From Tetranychus cinnabarinus (Eukaryota; Arthropoda; Arachnida; Trombidiformes; Tetranychidae): a DNA stretch of 64,000 nt. Positions within the stretch are counted from its first letter, which is position 1, and each line of letters starts with the position of its first letter. The DNA is taken from the NCBI GenBank assembly GCA_022266195.1, contig WHVY01000001.1:9176001-9240000 (forward strand), read 5' to 3'. Under the pieces are notes generated by a model, which saw nothing but the letters and a program-made list of their open reading frames with translations, ran no database searches and was not told the origin of the DNA. Below, piece after piece: positions 48,017-60,286 of this stretch. The position numbers and the translations under genes are program-made.

Positions 48017-51000
48017 AAAAAGAAGAGCGAGAAGAAAAATCATCAATCAATGTAACCAAATGAATTATTGTTTTATTTATTAATATTTGTATATAAATAA
48101 TTTGATGAAAGTAAATTGTGCCTGACTATTCACTATTGTCATCATTATATTATTTATAGTCAACAGCAAATTAATATTAAGGTAATTTATGAGAATCGGT
48201 TTAACCACATGAGTTGATTGCACTTTGAGTCCATTCTTAACTCATTGTCTGAGCAATTTCATTTTCATGATAAGTAATTAACTTTCAGATTACGGTTAAA
48301 CATTGATTATCAAACAAAAACAGAGTTAATCATTGGTTTGATTACTTTCATATTTATTTATCCCTTCTACACAGAAATGAAAATGAAACCAAAAATCTTG
48401 GATCAATGATCTTAGTTCAATTAATCAATATTTACCAATTAAACTAATTGGGTTAAAAGAGAGAGTTTAAACAATATGATATAAATCATAATTAAATGTT
48501 TAATATCTTATAAGGTTTAGTCTCAATGAGAGTTAAACAGGGCTAAATTAAAAACAGTTAACTACAATTTGAGCAATCAGTTTAAGGAAATGAATGATTT
48601 ATGATTTATCATGTAAACAAACCTAAACAATCAAAAATTATCTAATCCATTTACTATATAATAGTAGTAATTGTACAGTTAATATGGTATTAAATGAAGA
48701 AGATAAATAAGTTAGATTTAATTGTAATCAGCTATTAATAACTGAATTAGTTTATACTTAAACTGGTAACTGATGAGACAAAGCTTCATACTTGATGCAT
48801 TAAAACGCATTTGATGTTAAGGTCAATCAAGAATAGCAATTATGGTTAATCAATTAGACGGTGATTAAAGCTCTAATTAGCCAGTTTATACATGATGAAA
48901 GTGGTTTGAAAATAAAAGTAATTGTAAATGATTAGTTGAAACGTTGAAAAAAAACTCATTGAAAATAAAAATGAATCCAAATGTTATCATTGAAGCATTA
49001 TTATCAAATGTTGCGTGATTGACCTAAATTTCAACATTTGTAATTTTCAATATTGTTAAAGAATTGCTGTTGATGATGATGATAATGATGAGTCTTCAAA
49101 GGAAGAGGTTATAATAATGGTGATAAATTTGCCTAAATTTGTGTCCTCATTTTGTTCCAGATTCATATTCAGATTCAATTTTGCTTCCAATCAGAATTGA
49201 TTAATTGATGGGTGTGTATTGATTAAAGGGGAGAGAAGGTGGGTGGTGGGTTAGGTTAGGGCTATTTTTGATCAATAAGTATTAAGAAAACTCTAAATTG
49301 TAATATTCATTAAAGTCTACCTGTTTGCTTGTTTTGTTGAGTTGTACTTTCATCTTTTAACAATTTGTTTTGGTTCCTTATTTACATTTATCATTAAATA
49401 CTTTCATCATTTAACCAAAATATGTATTCTGTAAGGTATTCAGGGATAATCAAGAGATGATTGGATTGGTTGGTTTGCTGTTCAAGTATCTTTGCTGTTT
49501 CTTGATGCGACATTTGTTTGCTTGTTGTGGGTTGAATCAGTTGAATTTGTTTGTTTTGTATGATTTGGATGATTTGTACATATGAATTATTCCATGAGAA
49601 AATGAAGGTTCAAAAGGGTCAGATGGGTTAACCATGGGAAGACTGAGATTGGAAAGATATTATTCAAGTCTATTTGGTTGCCTTCTGAAATGGTCAATCG
49701 TTTTTGATTATTATTTGCTTCTGGAATCAGGATATAATGACAACTTTGTGATTATGTAGATAACATTTCATCAGCTTGGTGATGTTGAAAATGGTTATGG
49801 GCATGATAATGTTGATGGATGATCATCTTTGAAGAAGATTATTCAAGAAGATTGAAACAATGTTTCCGACTCTTTTGATTTGAGGGAAGCAAAAGATGAA
49901 GACAATTTCCTTTTTTCCCTGACTATTATGATACTTTCAGATTGATACATAACAGTGGACATGTCTTTCAATTTATTCAGAATTAATCATCATCATCTAA
50001 ACATGATCATGGTAAGGATAATGGTTGGAGATGGTCATCGTAAACTTGACTGCTGTAATCTACAGAGTAAAACAAAAGGATACTTTTAGCCAAGGGTCAG
50101 TCTTTGGTTCAATGGCCTAATTCAACAACACTGTAACGAAGTAACTTGTCAATTTTATGATGAATATCTTCCGAAGTGGTGAAGATTCATTGAAATATGT
50201 GATTATTTTGTTATCTTTTCCTGCCAGTTAGCAACTTGTAAAGAAGAAATGTGTTTATGAAATGTCTTCTGTTTATACATGATGCACTTTCATTGAAAAT
50301 GATGAGAATGGTGATGATAAGAGCAAGATTTGCAGGAATAAATAAGAAAACCAGAAAGTAAACCAGAAAAAACGGCAATTTTTCTTTAGCTTTTCATCAT
50401 TTTTGTCCTTTTCTGTTTCTTTTTGCTTTTACTTTTGTTTTCATCAGCTTCTCCATCTTAATCTTTCTTTTTCAGTGTCTCTTCAGTGAAAATAAATCCA
50501 TCTAAGACAAAAGTTTCAATTCCGAGAATAAGATCCATTACACATGAGAAGACAATCTTTCTAAAGATGACTATTCTTGAACTGCAATTTCCATGGAAAT
50601 AAAGTTGCTTTTGCCTTCCATTGCACTTTCCATAATCAACCGTAAAGTTCCTAGTCAAGTTAGGTCAATCGTCTTTGCTCCGTACAATGACCTCTTTTAG
50701 CCTCAGCTTTTCTCGTCATTATAACCATCAATAACATTATTTTCGTCCTTTTTCTCCTCTTTCTTGGTTTCTTTTTAGATTTAATCAATAAAATGGATTG
50801 CACTCACAAACGATCTTTAAATTATACTATGATTAACAATATACTGATGGTGTAATCAAATAACTTGCTAGCCATTGTTTCAAACGTTTGTTGATTGATT
50901 ATGTTGTGTCTGGTCCTTTGAGTTTCCATCATTATTGTCTAAATCTTGCTACCCATGGACATTGAGAAAACAATGGCGATGAAAAATAAAAAACAAACAA

Positions 51001-51715
51001 TTAAGAGTCAGTTGATTAATTTGATTCGAGTGCAATAAAGCTTACAATTTATTTAATTACGAGACTTGTCCACCGTCAATGGCAACTTCAATGTAAATCT
51101 GTTTTGTCCTGTTGACTGGTTAGTTCAATTTGAAACAGCTGGTCCAAAGTATTGATTTGTAAATAATCAGGGAACCAACAATCAGACGGATGATTGAATT
51201 ACTAAAGTCAAGGTTATATTTGTAAATTAAACAATTACCATTCAAACAATTAGGATGACAAACAAATCAGCTAAGTAAATAGGGAAAAATAGAGACGAAT
51301 TAAAAGGTGTATTAAATGAGTAACCATGAAACAAAAGGTTACCAGAATATAATTAGTTACCTAATTGCAGTTGTTATTGTTATTAATGGTAACCGGTAAA
51401 AAGACACACACAATTGATCAGTAAAATCTTTTATTTGTACTTAGTGATCAGTAAAAAGTACAAATATTTGTTTAATTATTGAAACAATAAGCGTTCAAAT
51501 TAGCACTTTCAAAGGCTCTTCCAGTAATAGATGAGCTTTGTTTGATCGAAGAAATTGATCAGTCGGATCAGTTTGATCAACATATTGGACCACAAATCAA
51601 TTAACCTAAATAGGTAAGTCACTCAAGTTGAAAGAAATACTAAAAAATTCAATTAGATGAGGCATACATTAAGTATAATAGTGAAAAACAGCAACAAACG
51701 ATGACAAACAATGTA
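48017..51715. other. AT-rich gene-poor spacer
   Basis: No supported coding segment. The short frame 50458-50658 (minus) has no motif. There are several ATG/GAT-rich low-complexity patches (around 49070-49090). Confidence 0.45.
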
Positions 51716-51967
51716 CAGTAATCCCTCAAAGTGCGAAGTTACCAGGGAAACGGTCTATTCATACAGCCGAAAAATCGTTTTAAATTGCAAATTCAAGATA
51801 AGCAATTAAATTTAACTCAAATTAAACATTAAACAAACTTAATTACTAAGAAATTTATGAAATCGCGAAAAAATACGTGAAAAACGAACGAGATAGCGTC
51901 TAAAGAATTTGCCTTGAAAATAAACGAAGCTTTAACCAAAGAGTAGCCATTTTGAGAGGGATTACTG
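51716..51967. mobile_element. 252-bp pogo/Tigger-like MITE
   Basis: The ends are CAGTAATCCCTCAAAG and, from the other side, CAGTAATCCCTCTCAAAA: 12 bp identical, then again after a 2-bp offset. TA is present on both sides (51714-51715 and 51968-51969). CAGT-type termini with TA duplication are typical of the pogo branch of Tc1/mariner elements. No transposase is encoded; the 71-codon minus frame overlapping it has no motif. Confidence 0.75.
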
Positions 51968-51969
51968 TA

Positions 51970-54068
51970 ATGGGATACATAGCTTAGTAATTGAAAATTG
52001 AAAGAAGCAATCAAACAATTTAAAGGTCCATCGACAATCATCAATTATGATCAACCATTAATTGAGGATGAATATATTTTCTCCAATCAATACTCTTGAT
52101 GGTTGTCTAATAACCTAATTTTTATACCATTAAATGTTTAAATATCACAGTGAATATCACAATAATGGATGAGCTTTCTACTTAAACTGTCAAATTTTGG
52201 TTGATCAACCCAATGAAGTTTTTGAGGTTCATGCAAAGCCATGTGAATGTTTCAGTTACAGGTAAAATAAAATCAACTAAATATGTAATAAATTAACAAT
52301 ACCTTGGGTGGTTTGGCTGTAAACGATACAAATTAACAACTGAAAAAGACTACACTATTAACATAGTTTTTTTATTAACTTCAAGTTAACCCATGATGAA
52401 TGATGATACAAGTGTGTTTGTGTGTAAGGAAATTAATTTAACCTGCAATGTCAATGTGCCAAGACTGCCATTTTGAGGCTTAATAATCATCATCGTTATT
52501 CAATAGTTAACCGCAATCCTGCCGTACATATGCTAAAGCAATGAAAAAAATAAAAGTTATAACATACAGTTAATAATAATGATAATAATAAAAGAAGATT
52601 AAAGGAATCATCTGAGTTGGCTACTTTGAAGGCTTTTCTTTGCTTTAACCTGACTTACAGAGGGATTAAAGGTACCTTTAAAGTTGCAACTTTAAACAGG
52701 TAAATAGAGTGATTGAGAAGCTGTTAGATATGTTTGGTGGGTAGATTAGGTAAGGAGAGAGAAAGTAAATTAAAGGTAAGTTTACATTTACAGAGTTTAC
52801 TTCTTGCTTCTCTTGTTGGGTTTACTTTTTTTTATATGAGTGTGCCTGGTATATCTACGTTATTTTACCTCCTAAGATGTCTATGACAGGCTTGAGGTGA
52901 CACATTTTAATTTGGACGTAATTTTCCGCTTTAACGATAAAATCTCATTGTTGATGATGGATCCATTGACAGGCTGACAGCAAGAGTTACTAGCGTTGCT
53001 TGTTTTGTTGCTGTTGTTGTTATTGTCATTTTTTTCTGTCTCCTATTATATCTGTATTCATCTGTAGCTTTGCTCTTGTTTACTCTATTCTTAGTTAACC
53101 ATGAGTTTGGGTGGAACTTGAATGGAACTCACTTTTTTTTCTGGTCTCCGCTTTTACCAATTATTTTCATTTCAACTTTCACTTTCCAGTTTCAGCAAAG
53201 TTATTAATAGTGAATATTTGGAAATTTTTGAACTCATGTGTTTCAACCTTGATGTTCAATTCACTCTTTTTCATCAAATTTTCAGCGAAAAATATCCATC
53301 TATAACAGGCCCAATGGGTAGAGATGGGAGATTACACATTTGGAATGGCAACTTTCCACGATCTTTTATCATTCTTTTTTCCCTTTCCTTTCATTTCTTT
53401 TTTACATCCATTTTATCACATAGTCATGGTACTGGACAGTCTTATGATAATGATAATGTTGATCATCATGGTTTACATACAGGCTGAGAAATTTAACTTG
53501 AAATGGACCGTTTCCCTTTTTTTGCTTGATTTTTTCTGACCTTTCATAGACAACAGCATTACCAATTGCCATTCCAGTTTAAGATATTCAGTTTATTTGT
53601 TTTGTTTCTCGGTTTCACTTCATGATATCAAGGATATGCGATGAGAATTGTAAACTAAATTAACTGAGCAATAGAAAGAAATTATTATTTGATTAGGTAC
53701 ATTAGGTAGAGAGAACAAATTGTTTTTTTTGACAACCTTGAATTATATAACAAAAAATTGCATATATACCTATTATGTATTGTAATATCAGTTCTGCCTA
53801 TTCCTTTGATTACATAAATGGTTTATGCATATTAACTGGATAAAATATATTCATAACCTTGCTTGGTGAAAACAATTTAATCTTGGTAATTTGTTTCTTC
53901 TGTGATCTGGTTTGATTAGTTATCCAGGTAATGACAAACTGGGGTCTTTTTTTATCTAATGATTCTTTTTTGGATTCTCTCGTATTAATACGCAAATAGT
54001 GGTTGGATCCTCCACTCTCTTTTGATAAATATGACCTCTCTATTCATCTGCCAACCTGGTATAATTTA

Positions 54069-54103
<35 letters not shown>

Positions 54104-57100
54104 CCCTCTATAATGATCCAACTGTCCACCAATCGATATTAATTTCACACAGTTAATTATATTCAAGTGTTTCTCTTGACAAAATTCAATGAAACAAATC
54201 AAGTGAAAAAATCTATTATTTTCACTCTTGAATAATAGTAATGAGACTTTGACCTTATTTATTTGTTGAAGGGCAACTCGCGTTCAGCTCTATTTTACTT
54301 TGTCTTGGCTTCTGCTTCTTAGGGTTCATGTGGGCTGTATTTGGCTTGGTTACCACATGAATGGACATTAATGTAGATATAATAATGACGGTGAAAGGAA
54401 TGATAATGATATTAATGGTGATATTCATTGGTTCGAATGGACCATTGAATGATTAATGTCCAGTTGCAAGGTGAATGTTTTCCTCATCTCCACCTCCTCT
54501 CCTCTCCTCTGATCATCTTTATCCTTCTTCATTTATCCTCTTGTCCTCCTCTTCTAGGGTTTAATCGGATGGGCCTGGGTTTCCAGCCTTCCCTACTCTT
54601 TTTTTTTGATTACCATCTACTTTTATATGATCCTCTTGAGATAGCCTACATTGGTTTTTGTTTTCAAAATAGATAATATAATCTATAAATATTTTTGGGC
54701 TTCTTGTTGATTCCTATTGACATGCAGTGCCTACAGGTTTTATGACCAATTTATGTGACCATCAGTTAAGTCATCTTAAGATTATCTGGTTCCTCTTCCA
54801 AATTGTATGAATCATTACTTTAGCATTAAGTTTTCCATTGTTCTTTACCATAAAAATAAAGCTGAAAATAAAAAAGAAAACATATAATTACAATTAGATA
54901 GATGATTAAGTTATTCAATGTTTGAGTTGAACAAGGTAAACCTTGGAGTATAAATTTCAATTGAAATCACTTGAAGTTACAAATGGAGCGAGTTTTTGAT
55001 TTATATAAAAAAAAGTCATTCTATTAATGTTACACTTTCACTTAGATTGTGTACTGATACAATCGAAATGGAGGCAATTCTATTAATTTTTCTCCTTCTG
55101 TTTTCATTACCTTTTTTACTATCATTTTTCTCCTTCATGAAAAGTTTTTTCTCTGCCTTTTTGACGGTAACTCGGTGCAAACAACAGGTAAACATATTTT
55201 GATGAGCATGGATGGATTTGAGATCTACAAAAAATTTCATCAGAAAACGGAAATTCACATTAAATAGGGAAAAAAAAGAAATAAATAAAATCTTTGGTGG
55301 CCTTGCAAATGGAATAGTGCATGGTTAGGTGACGATGATTCATTTGATTTGAATTGAGAAGAACACACGACAAAATAATAAACAGGGAATAATGATGCTT
55401 TTGATGCAATATATTGAAACGCTGTTTGGGTGATTATAATTATTAGAATGATGATGATGGGTTGTTTACGTGGGTTTTAGGCTTAACCGTACCGATCAAG
55501 TCTAAGGCTTGGCCTTTGCACCTTTCATTAACTTAATTTAACTTCAGAACTTTGGTTCGTGTAAAATTCATCCTACTCTTATTCATCATCCTTCTCTTTG
55601 CATGAACAGCCTTTCTTTAATCCTCTTCCATCGTTGTTCACACCATTACCATCATCCTCATAATCCTAATCTGTTTTGTTGTTGTTGTTGAAGAACCGTT
55701 CTTTACCATCCATTTTATCGTCCCATTCAAGATTGAAAACTTGATTTATAAAACAGTTAGACAATGCAGTCTAACACGATGATTCCAGTTACTGATCGGG
55801 GCAAATAAATGATTGTTGGTTTTTATGAGAATATGGATTATTGTTTGAAAAGAAGCTGAGAAAAGATTGATGGAGGATCAGGATTTCCTGGATAACAGTT
55901 CCAGAGACATCATGTAATAATTATCCTTGTAATCCTTTAAGCTATTTCATCTTTAATTTACAATCTTTCCCGTTTTATGTGCTTCCTCTTTTATGCATCA
56001 ATAGAGGTTGCGTGTGTAGATTTGTGTGGCCAGTGTCCGGCTTCAATTTTTAAATTATAATCATCAGCTTGAATCATTATTAAGTTATCGGCAAACATCA
56101 CATCATTATTACTATTATAATGTATTATATACATAATACAATGGTTACCAGCAGACATAAAAAAAGGGTTAGAAGACCAATTATTGGTTTGGAAAATACT
56201 TTTCATTGTCCACAATTAGAATGGGCTGGAAAAAGTAGCACTGAAAAAAGAGAAAGAAAGAAATGGTCAAAAGATGGTCAAGAGCAATAAATGAACCTTA
56301 AGAACTTAACTGGCTTCCTTGCCTTCTATTATTTCAAATATGATTGATATCAGGCCATTTTTCCACAACCCTAATGACCAATGTTTATAGTTACACTTTC
56401 TTTTCATGTACATGTACTTGTCCGTGTTTCCCTTGTGGCTTGGAAATGGCTCAAGCCGTTCTTGTATCATTGCCTTTTCCAACTTGCATTTCTCTTGTCT
56501 CTCTGCTTTGATCGATATTTTGCGGGACTGGTTTAGTCTATTCAGATAGATAATTATGGGAGACCGGCAAATTCAATTACAATTACAAAATTTCACATTT
56601 AACAAAATACAACTTACTTTGATCTTTCTATCTTCTTCTCTCTCTCTCCAATCTTCCTTGGTCATCTTTTCTCCTCTCATTTTGGGCTGTTGTTGCTGCG
56701 GAAGTTGCCTCCGATTGAGACCAAAAATGAAGGCTAGCATTTCCCATCTTCAAGCTGGAATAACTATTAGTTTCACCTATTGAAAAGAGAAAAACAATGA
56801 GATTGTAAACAAGATACTCATTTTTATCGGACTCGGTACCATAACATTAGAGCTAGCAAATAAACGTTCAGCGATACTTTTATCATGCTATTTGTTGCTT
56901 CATCAATGTCAAGCTAAAACATAACAGTAATAAGAGAAAGCATGGAAAGTTTCATTTACCTTTCATCATTTTTTGCACATCAACAAACCTGGATTCCAAT
57001 ATTAACGAGTTTAGATGGTTACACCAGTTTGTTTATTCAATGTTAGTTTGATAAAAGCTATGTTGATGATACACAGGATTTTTGTAAACAAACAAGAATC

Positions 57101-59578
57101 AAGATCAAATTCAATTAGCAAATATTCAACAGCTTCTATCCATAATAAACTGAAATTAGTAGCTCAAAAGACAGATGACATCGGAAGTAAAACAATAAAA
57201 TAGTGAAAAAATAACGGCAAATTATTAAGTAAACTTGAGATAATTTGAACGATTTGTTTGATTACATAATTTAAGGATTCGTTTAATCATTTTTTATAGC
57301 GCGTTACCTGGCTCTCCCTTGTGTTTTTATAACTCACTATGATATAATGCAAAATGAATCGACTAATAGATGGCATTGGTTAAACTCAATTTTCTGTAAC
57401 ATTTTTGTTGATCATCCAATCGATAATGTCTAGACAGTTAAAGACAGTTAAATAACTTACTTTCTGGCTTCCAAAGGAATTACGTCTAACAGTCTTACAA
57501 ATATTCAACCTTGAATTCAAGCTCAAGGCTGCGCTCAACTTCGTTCTTAGTCTTTGTGATTCATTTCAGGGTTACATCTTTCATCTAATTTTGTTTGCAA
57601 TTTTCTGAGTTTCTTTGTCAATCTCAAATCGCTTGCTATTCTCTCTTTATTCGTTTCGTTTCCTTCGCAGAATCGGTGATTTTTAGCAACTTGACATTTA
57701 ATTTTCTTTGGATTCACTGAAAAACAAAGTGAACATGTTGTCTACATTTCATCTTGAAAAAGTTTACGTTCTTTGTTTGCTCCAGTTTTTACATGTCTTG
57801 TTGTTATCGTAACAAAATAAAGGTACACCAACTCTTTTGATTGTCCATTTTAAATCTCTAATTTCCATCTTCTCTCTTCACTTTTCTTCTTCTCTTCGAT
57901 TAATGTGTTTCCAAAATTTATTAATCTGTTCATCCCTTCTTGCCTAAAACAATGCTGCAAACATTTTTATATGTAAAATGAGAAACAAATAGGATTGACA
58001 AGGAATCTTCAGGGATCAAGAGAAATATTTTGACTGTGATTAAGTGAAAATTGTTTCAATTGTTTTGAAAGAAATATCACTTTTCTACATCATCTCGGTG
58101 TAAACACACCAAGCCTCTCTACTTTTACCGTCTAAGATGTCTGGATTAACTGATATCCTTCGTAATTAAGCTACTGGGAAAGTGCCAAACAAAGGTATTT
58201 TATCCTCTGATATCGGCTAAATTAACGGCTTTTTAGAAAAGCAATAAAAAAGAAACTACGACGTCATTTATTTTGAGATACACTTTCTACTGTTTATTTT
58301 GATTCTGATTTTGATATTTTGATTTATACAGAAACTATGAATACATTGTATTTATTTTCAGACGACTCTGAAAATTAGAATCTTGATTCTGCAACTAATG
58401 AAAAGCATCACATATTTTGAAAATACGGTTTTTTCCGAATTACAGAAACAATCACAGACTAATCACTTGAGAAGAATTATTATCAATTTATCAGTTCTTT
58501 AATTGTTAAGAGAACTCACTTAAACTGTTGAAATTTTATGAAATGCATGCATCTCTAACTTCACGAAATGATCAACTTGATCACCTTAAGCACCACCTAA
58601 CTGGTGCTTGACACTTCTGAAGATGTAACTAATCCGTTTTTCAGTGATCACTATTCACTACAATCATTTGAGCAATGATTAATTAACAATAATCAAAGAT
58701 TCTGGCAAAAATTAACGCAAATTCAGTAATTCTATAATTTCTATACCAGCACTTAACTGGTTACTATCTCCCATAATGTTTACCTTTTACTTATAGTCAA
58801 TGTTTAATTATAAATCTTATTCACTATCAAAGTGGCTAATGCAGTTAACTTTCCGTGTCATAGTCAAGAATAAAAACGGCAAGTTAAGCCAATATTTTCA
58901 ACAGTTATGAAAATTAACCAGACTAGATGGATTGATTATCTTATAAGATGATATCTAATGCTGAAAATAGATTTTCATTATGAGTTTATTTCAATTTGCA
59001 CCAATCATTTTACTGAAGTACTTTATCATGTTGATTTACAGTCCTCCAAGTTAATTATCTATGTTGTTCAATGTTAAATAAATAATAAAATTCAATTGAA
59101 TAATTCCATAATTGCTGGTTGTGACAGAAATGTAACTTAAATTGTGAAATGTTATTTGCTTACATTAGTTGGTCTCTGCCAATTATCTAAACATGGCTTA
59201 GCTCGTTGGCAAAGATCAACCCTTTTCCCACGTAATACAATGTAACTATTTAAACCCAGTCCTCCAATTTAATTATCAAGGGTTGCTCAATGAAAAATAA
59301 ACAAAAAAATCTAATTGGATAGTTTCATCATCAATGGTTATCTGTTATTATTTGATAACTTCATGGAAGACTTCAATTTCAGGTTTCCTTTAAGTTTACC
59401 AGATTTATATTAACGATATTTCATTAGATAAGCTTTGATTGATTATTTTCTGTTAGTAATTTTCCATTTAAATTGTGTAATTATGATTATCTATTAATTT
59501 TAACTTGAATGATATCTTAAACCTTTAATGTTGGTTCATGTCATGTCATTTTTGGTATGTTGGTTTCAATTTACAAGC
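51970..59578. other. AT-rich gene-poor region of about 7.6 kb
   Basis: No gene is supported. It includes an (ATG)11 microsatellite (listed separately), CT-rich runs (about 54485-54560) and small hairpins such as AAGCACCA/TGGTGCTT at 58588-58609. Short overlapping frames (53111-53539, 54996-55258, 55991-56215 and 56556-56783) show no motif and often oppose each other. Confidence 0.45.
54069..54101. repeat. (ATG)11 microsatellite
   Basis: Eleven uninterrupted ATG triplets in non-coding DNA. The same triplet recurs in shorter runs throughout the window and explains many spurious Asp/His/Met-rich frames. Confidence 0.95.
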
Positions 59579-59580
59579 TA

Positions 59581-60124
59581 CCCCGTGTCCCAGCAGCTTT
59601 TTAAAGATAAAATTTGAATAACTTTTGAACCAAAAATCAGTTCGTAACAAATTTAAGCTTTTTATAATTTATGAAGGTCCGGAAATTAATTAACTAGGTT
59701 TCTAAAAGTATGAATTGAATTCTGTCCTTGTGAGTTCAAAAGTGTCACGAAAGAGGGAAAAATTATGCTGAAAATTGATGGAATATTCTGCTAGTTATTT
59801 TTTCTGTGTTTCAAATTTCACTACCAATGAGATGAATTCTACTTCATTTCTACTTCTTAAAGAATTAATTAGCTTCTAATCGATACTAAATGGCTTCATG
59901 TCCAAATTCATAAACTCGTGTATCCCAAAATCTATTATTTTCTATGTAAAATCGCTTGAAATGATCGAAAAGATAACAATTTTTACGGTCTTCTGATTTA
60001 GCCCATTTTTTGCAAAAGTAATTCCGGTATGGTCAATAAAAATTATGCCAAATCTAGTGAAAAAAGCTCTATCCATTTTTGAGTTATTTGCATTTTATTT
60101 TTAAAAAGCTGTTGGGACACGGGG
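59581..60124. mobile_element. 544-bp TA-flanked MITE with CCCCGTGTCCCA termini
   Basis: The left end CCCCGTGTCCCAGCAGCTTT and the right end, read inward, CCCCGTGTCCCAACAGCTTT continue to match with few differences for roughly 45 bp (TTAAA.ATAAAAT, then AATAACT). TA flanks both ends (59579-59580 and 60125-60126). The interior is AT-rich and non-coding. The TA duplication places it with Tc1/mariner-mobilised MITEs; the family is not otherwise recognised. It ends 162 bp from the stop codon of the nuclease/chitinase-like gene and could overlap its 3' UTR. Confidence 0.85.
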
Positions 60125-60286
60125 TATTAGGAGTTGAGTCTTGTTTAAAGAATTGATTCTTAATAAATATCGTATTTGGATGTAATTTGATTTATTTATT
60201 GCTTCTTGATACAAAGGTTAGCTAATTTATTTACATTGAAGCTGATTTACTATTGACTATAACATCTACAGACTGTGATTAACCTT

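Noticed and set aside
53111..53539. Three overlapping Phe-rich plus-strand frames
   Set aside because: The translation is dominated by TTT/TTC-driven Phe and Ser, with no stable frame or motif.
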